Below, piece after piece: positions 4,862 to 5,606 of a DNA stretch of 5,606 nt. Source of the DNA: Clostridia bacterium (GTDB lineage Bacteria; Bacillota; Clostridia; Christensenellales; UBA1242); the NCBI GenBank assembly GCA_017443885.1, contig JAFSXW010000013.1:1-5606 (forward strand), in the 5' to 3' direction. The notes under the pieces are model-generated. The model was not told the DNA's origin and searched no databases. It was given only the letters and a program-made list of their open reading frames with translations. The stretch's first letter is position 1; every line of letters begins with the position of its first letter. The position numbers and the translations under genes were made by a program.

Positions 4862-5606
4862 TTATAAATCATAGTAAACCAGCCTGTGTCCGTAGCCATA
4901 GTTGCTCATTCCAACATGCATAATTACATAACTAAACACACCAACTAGTGCATTTCCAGCACTTGGAAAATGCAGAACATAACTATTAGCAGAAAGATTG
5001 GTTGTTCTACTTTTAAAGAAGTCAAACCCTCCAGTTGTGGCTCCTTCTTCTTGGTCTATAGGAATAATTCCAAAATAGTTATTCACCACAAAGGCTTTAC
5101 CCCTTCTAGATGTTGTTGGCCAATTAATTTTTAAAAACATATAATTAGCCCCAGTGTTATCAACCCAATTATTCGTTCTGCGCGAAACATCCATAATTCC
5201 AAATTTAGTTGGCGAAACAAGCGAACCATCAATAGAATAGTTTGCAAAACTAATAAAACCTTCAATATTTAAAAATCTATCAATTAACTTATTAGTAGTG
5301 GTTTTATATCCATAGGTTTTTGTTGGATATTCATCTGAATAGCCTGTGTAAACTTTTGTTTTTTCGCTTGTTGCAGCAAAACCATAACCTATTGATTCTC
5401 TATAATTAAGCGATTTAAATTGCATAACAAATAACATTTGAACAAGTAATGAATTGTTTAAATTTGTCATTGCAAAATTTGTTCCACGGCTGTTTGCATA
5501 ACTTTGTTGCTGTGCCATTTGAACATTATATGTTAAATATTTAGCCTTCCCCGAAACAGACCTTGCCACACCATTTACTATGCTTGTTGGATATGCACCA
5601 AACAAA
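4862..5606 (-). CDS. Phage tail/receptor-binding protein with C-type-lectin-like C-terminal module (5' partial)
   Basis: The frame is open from the window edge; the first in-window codon (TTG at 5605) is unlikely to be the start. About 247 residues are visible. Numbering from that codon, SVSGKAKYL (about 16-24), ANSRGTNFAMTNLNNSLLVQML (split around 37-58) and FKSLNYRESIGYG (about 63-75) fit the A-x-x-RG...S-x-LxQMLF...N-x-Q-x-x-IG-x-G pattern of phage tail proteins ending in a formylglycine-enzyme/C-type-lectin-like fold. NIEGFISFANYSIDGS (about 113-128) occupies the place of their 'GIENLWGN...DGI' motif. The end, AGNALVGVFSY...YGYGHRLVYY, fits the usual 'GG-x-W...AGLFS...GxRL' finish. Such modules bind receptors and include targets of diversity-generating retroelements. 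It heads the visible part of the operon; the virion-anchoring N-terminus is outside the window. Confidence 0.68.
   Translation of the reverse strand, partial: LFGAYPTSIVNGVARSVSGKAKYLTYNVQMAQQQSYANSRGTNFAMTNLNNSLLVQMLFVMQFKSLNYRESIGYGFAATSEKTKVYTGYSDEYPTKTYGYKTTTNKLIDRFLNIEGFISFANYSIDGSLVSPTKFGIMDVSRRTNNWVDNTGANYMFLKINWPTTSRRGKAFVVNNYFGIIPIDQEEGATTGGFDFFKSRTTNLSANSYVLHFPSAGNALVGVFSYVIMHVGMSNYGYGHRLVYYDL
4874..4906 (-). other. GC-rich, NNC-codon-rich stretch in the 3' end of the lectin-like gene (possible DGR variable-region end)
   Basis: By hand count 17 of these 33 bases are G or C, well above the surrounding gene. The codons are AGC AAC TAT GGC TAC GGA CAC and then AGG CTG GTT TAC, with many C-ending codons in a gene that mostly prefers A/T endings. 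In diversity-generating retroelements, template AAC codons become NNC codons near the 3' end of the target gene, next to a GC-rich initiation site. The pattern fits, but no template repeat or reverse transcriptase lies in this window. Confidence 0.3.

Noticed and set aside
5603..5605. TTG at the window edge as start codon of the lectin-like tail gene
   Set aside because: The frame is open to the edge, no ribosome binding site can be seen, and the first residues already resemble the interior of the module, so the gene almost certainly starts upstream.
1..5606. CRISPR array, tRNA or rRNA gene, insertion sequence
   Set aside because: No regularly spaced repeats, no cloverleaf-like sequence and no transposase-like protein or terminal repeats were seen on either strand.

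Overview
The window is AT-rich DNA using the standard genetic code (Trp is read from TGG, and stops are TAA and TAG). Good AAGGAG-type ribosome binding sites and sigma-A-like promoters point to a low-GC Firmicute or a relative such as an uncultured gut Clostridia/Bacilli lineage. The exact organism cannot be read from the sequence. All genes I can support lie on the minus strand, so transcription runs from high to low coordinates. The long plus-strand reading frames are antisense shadows.

Positions 5606 down to 756 look like the distal end of a (pro)phage late operon. In order of transcription: (1) the 3' part of a receptor-binding/tail-tip protein with a C-type-lectin-like (formylglycine-enzyme-like) module; (2) a 682-residue, beta-rich putative tail fibre or baseplate protein; (3) an 80-residue unknown overlapping it; (4) a candidate 39-residue ORF that overlaps both neighbours; (5) a 360-residue coiled-coil protein; (6) a two-TM holin of the phi-LC3 type with an unusually long acidic tail. 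Genes are spaced by 12-14 bp or overlap. The operon closes with a strong intrinsic terminator at 710-741. I read this as adsorption followed by lysis. No endolysin is visible here, so it must lie elsewhere if present.

Positions 505-709 are intergenic and regulatory. They hold a near-consensus sigma-A promoter (648-676) with a CG-centred palindrome at its expected start site, and a weaker second promoter (537-564) overlapped by a 7-3-7 inverted repeat.

Positions 504 down to 1 hold a membrane protein gene with its own promoter region, so probably outside the phage operon. Its frame closes at 217, but the -1 frame runs on without a stop to the window edge and encodes plausible further membrane segments. 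The switch falls on T TTT TTA, a textbook -1 slippery heptamer that is also a homopolymer prone to indels. This is either a frameshift mutation or sequencing error, phase variation, or programmed frameshifting.

The most interesting points are that frame switch, the possible diversity-generating-retroelement variable region at the end of the lectin-like gene, the holin tail, and the doubly overlapping small ORF.
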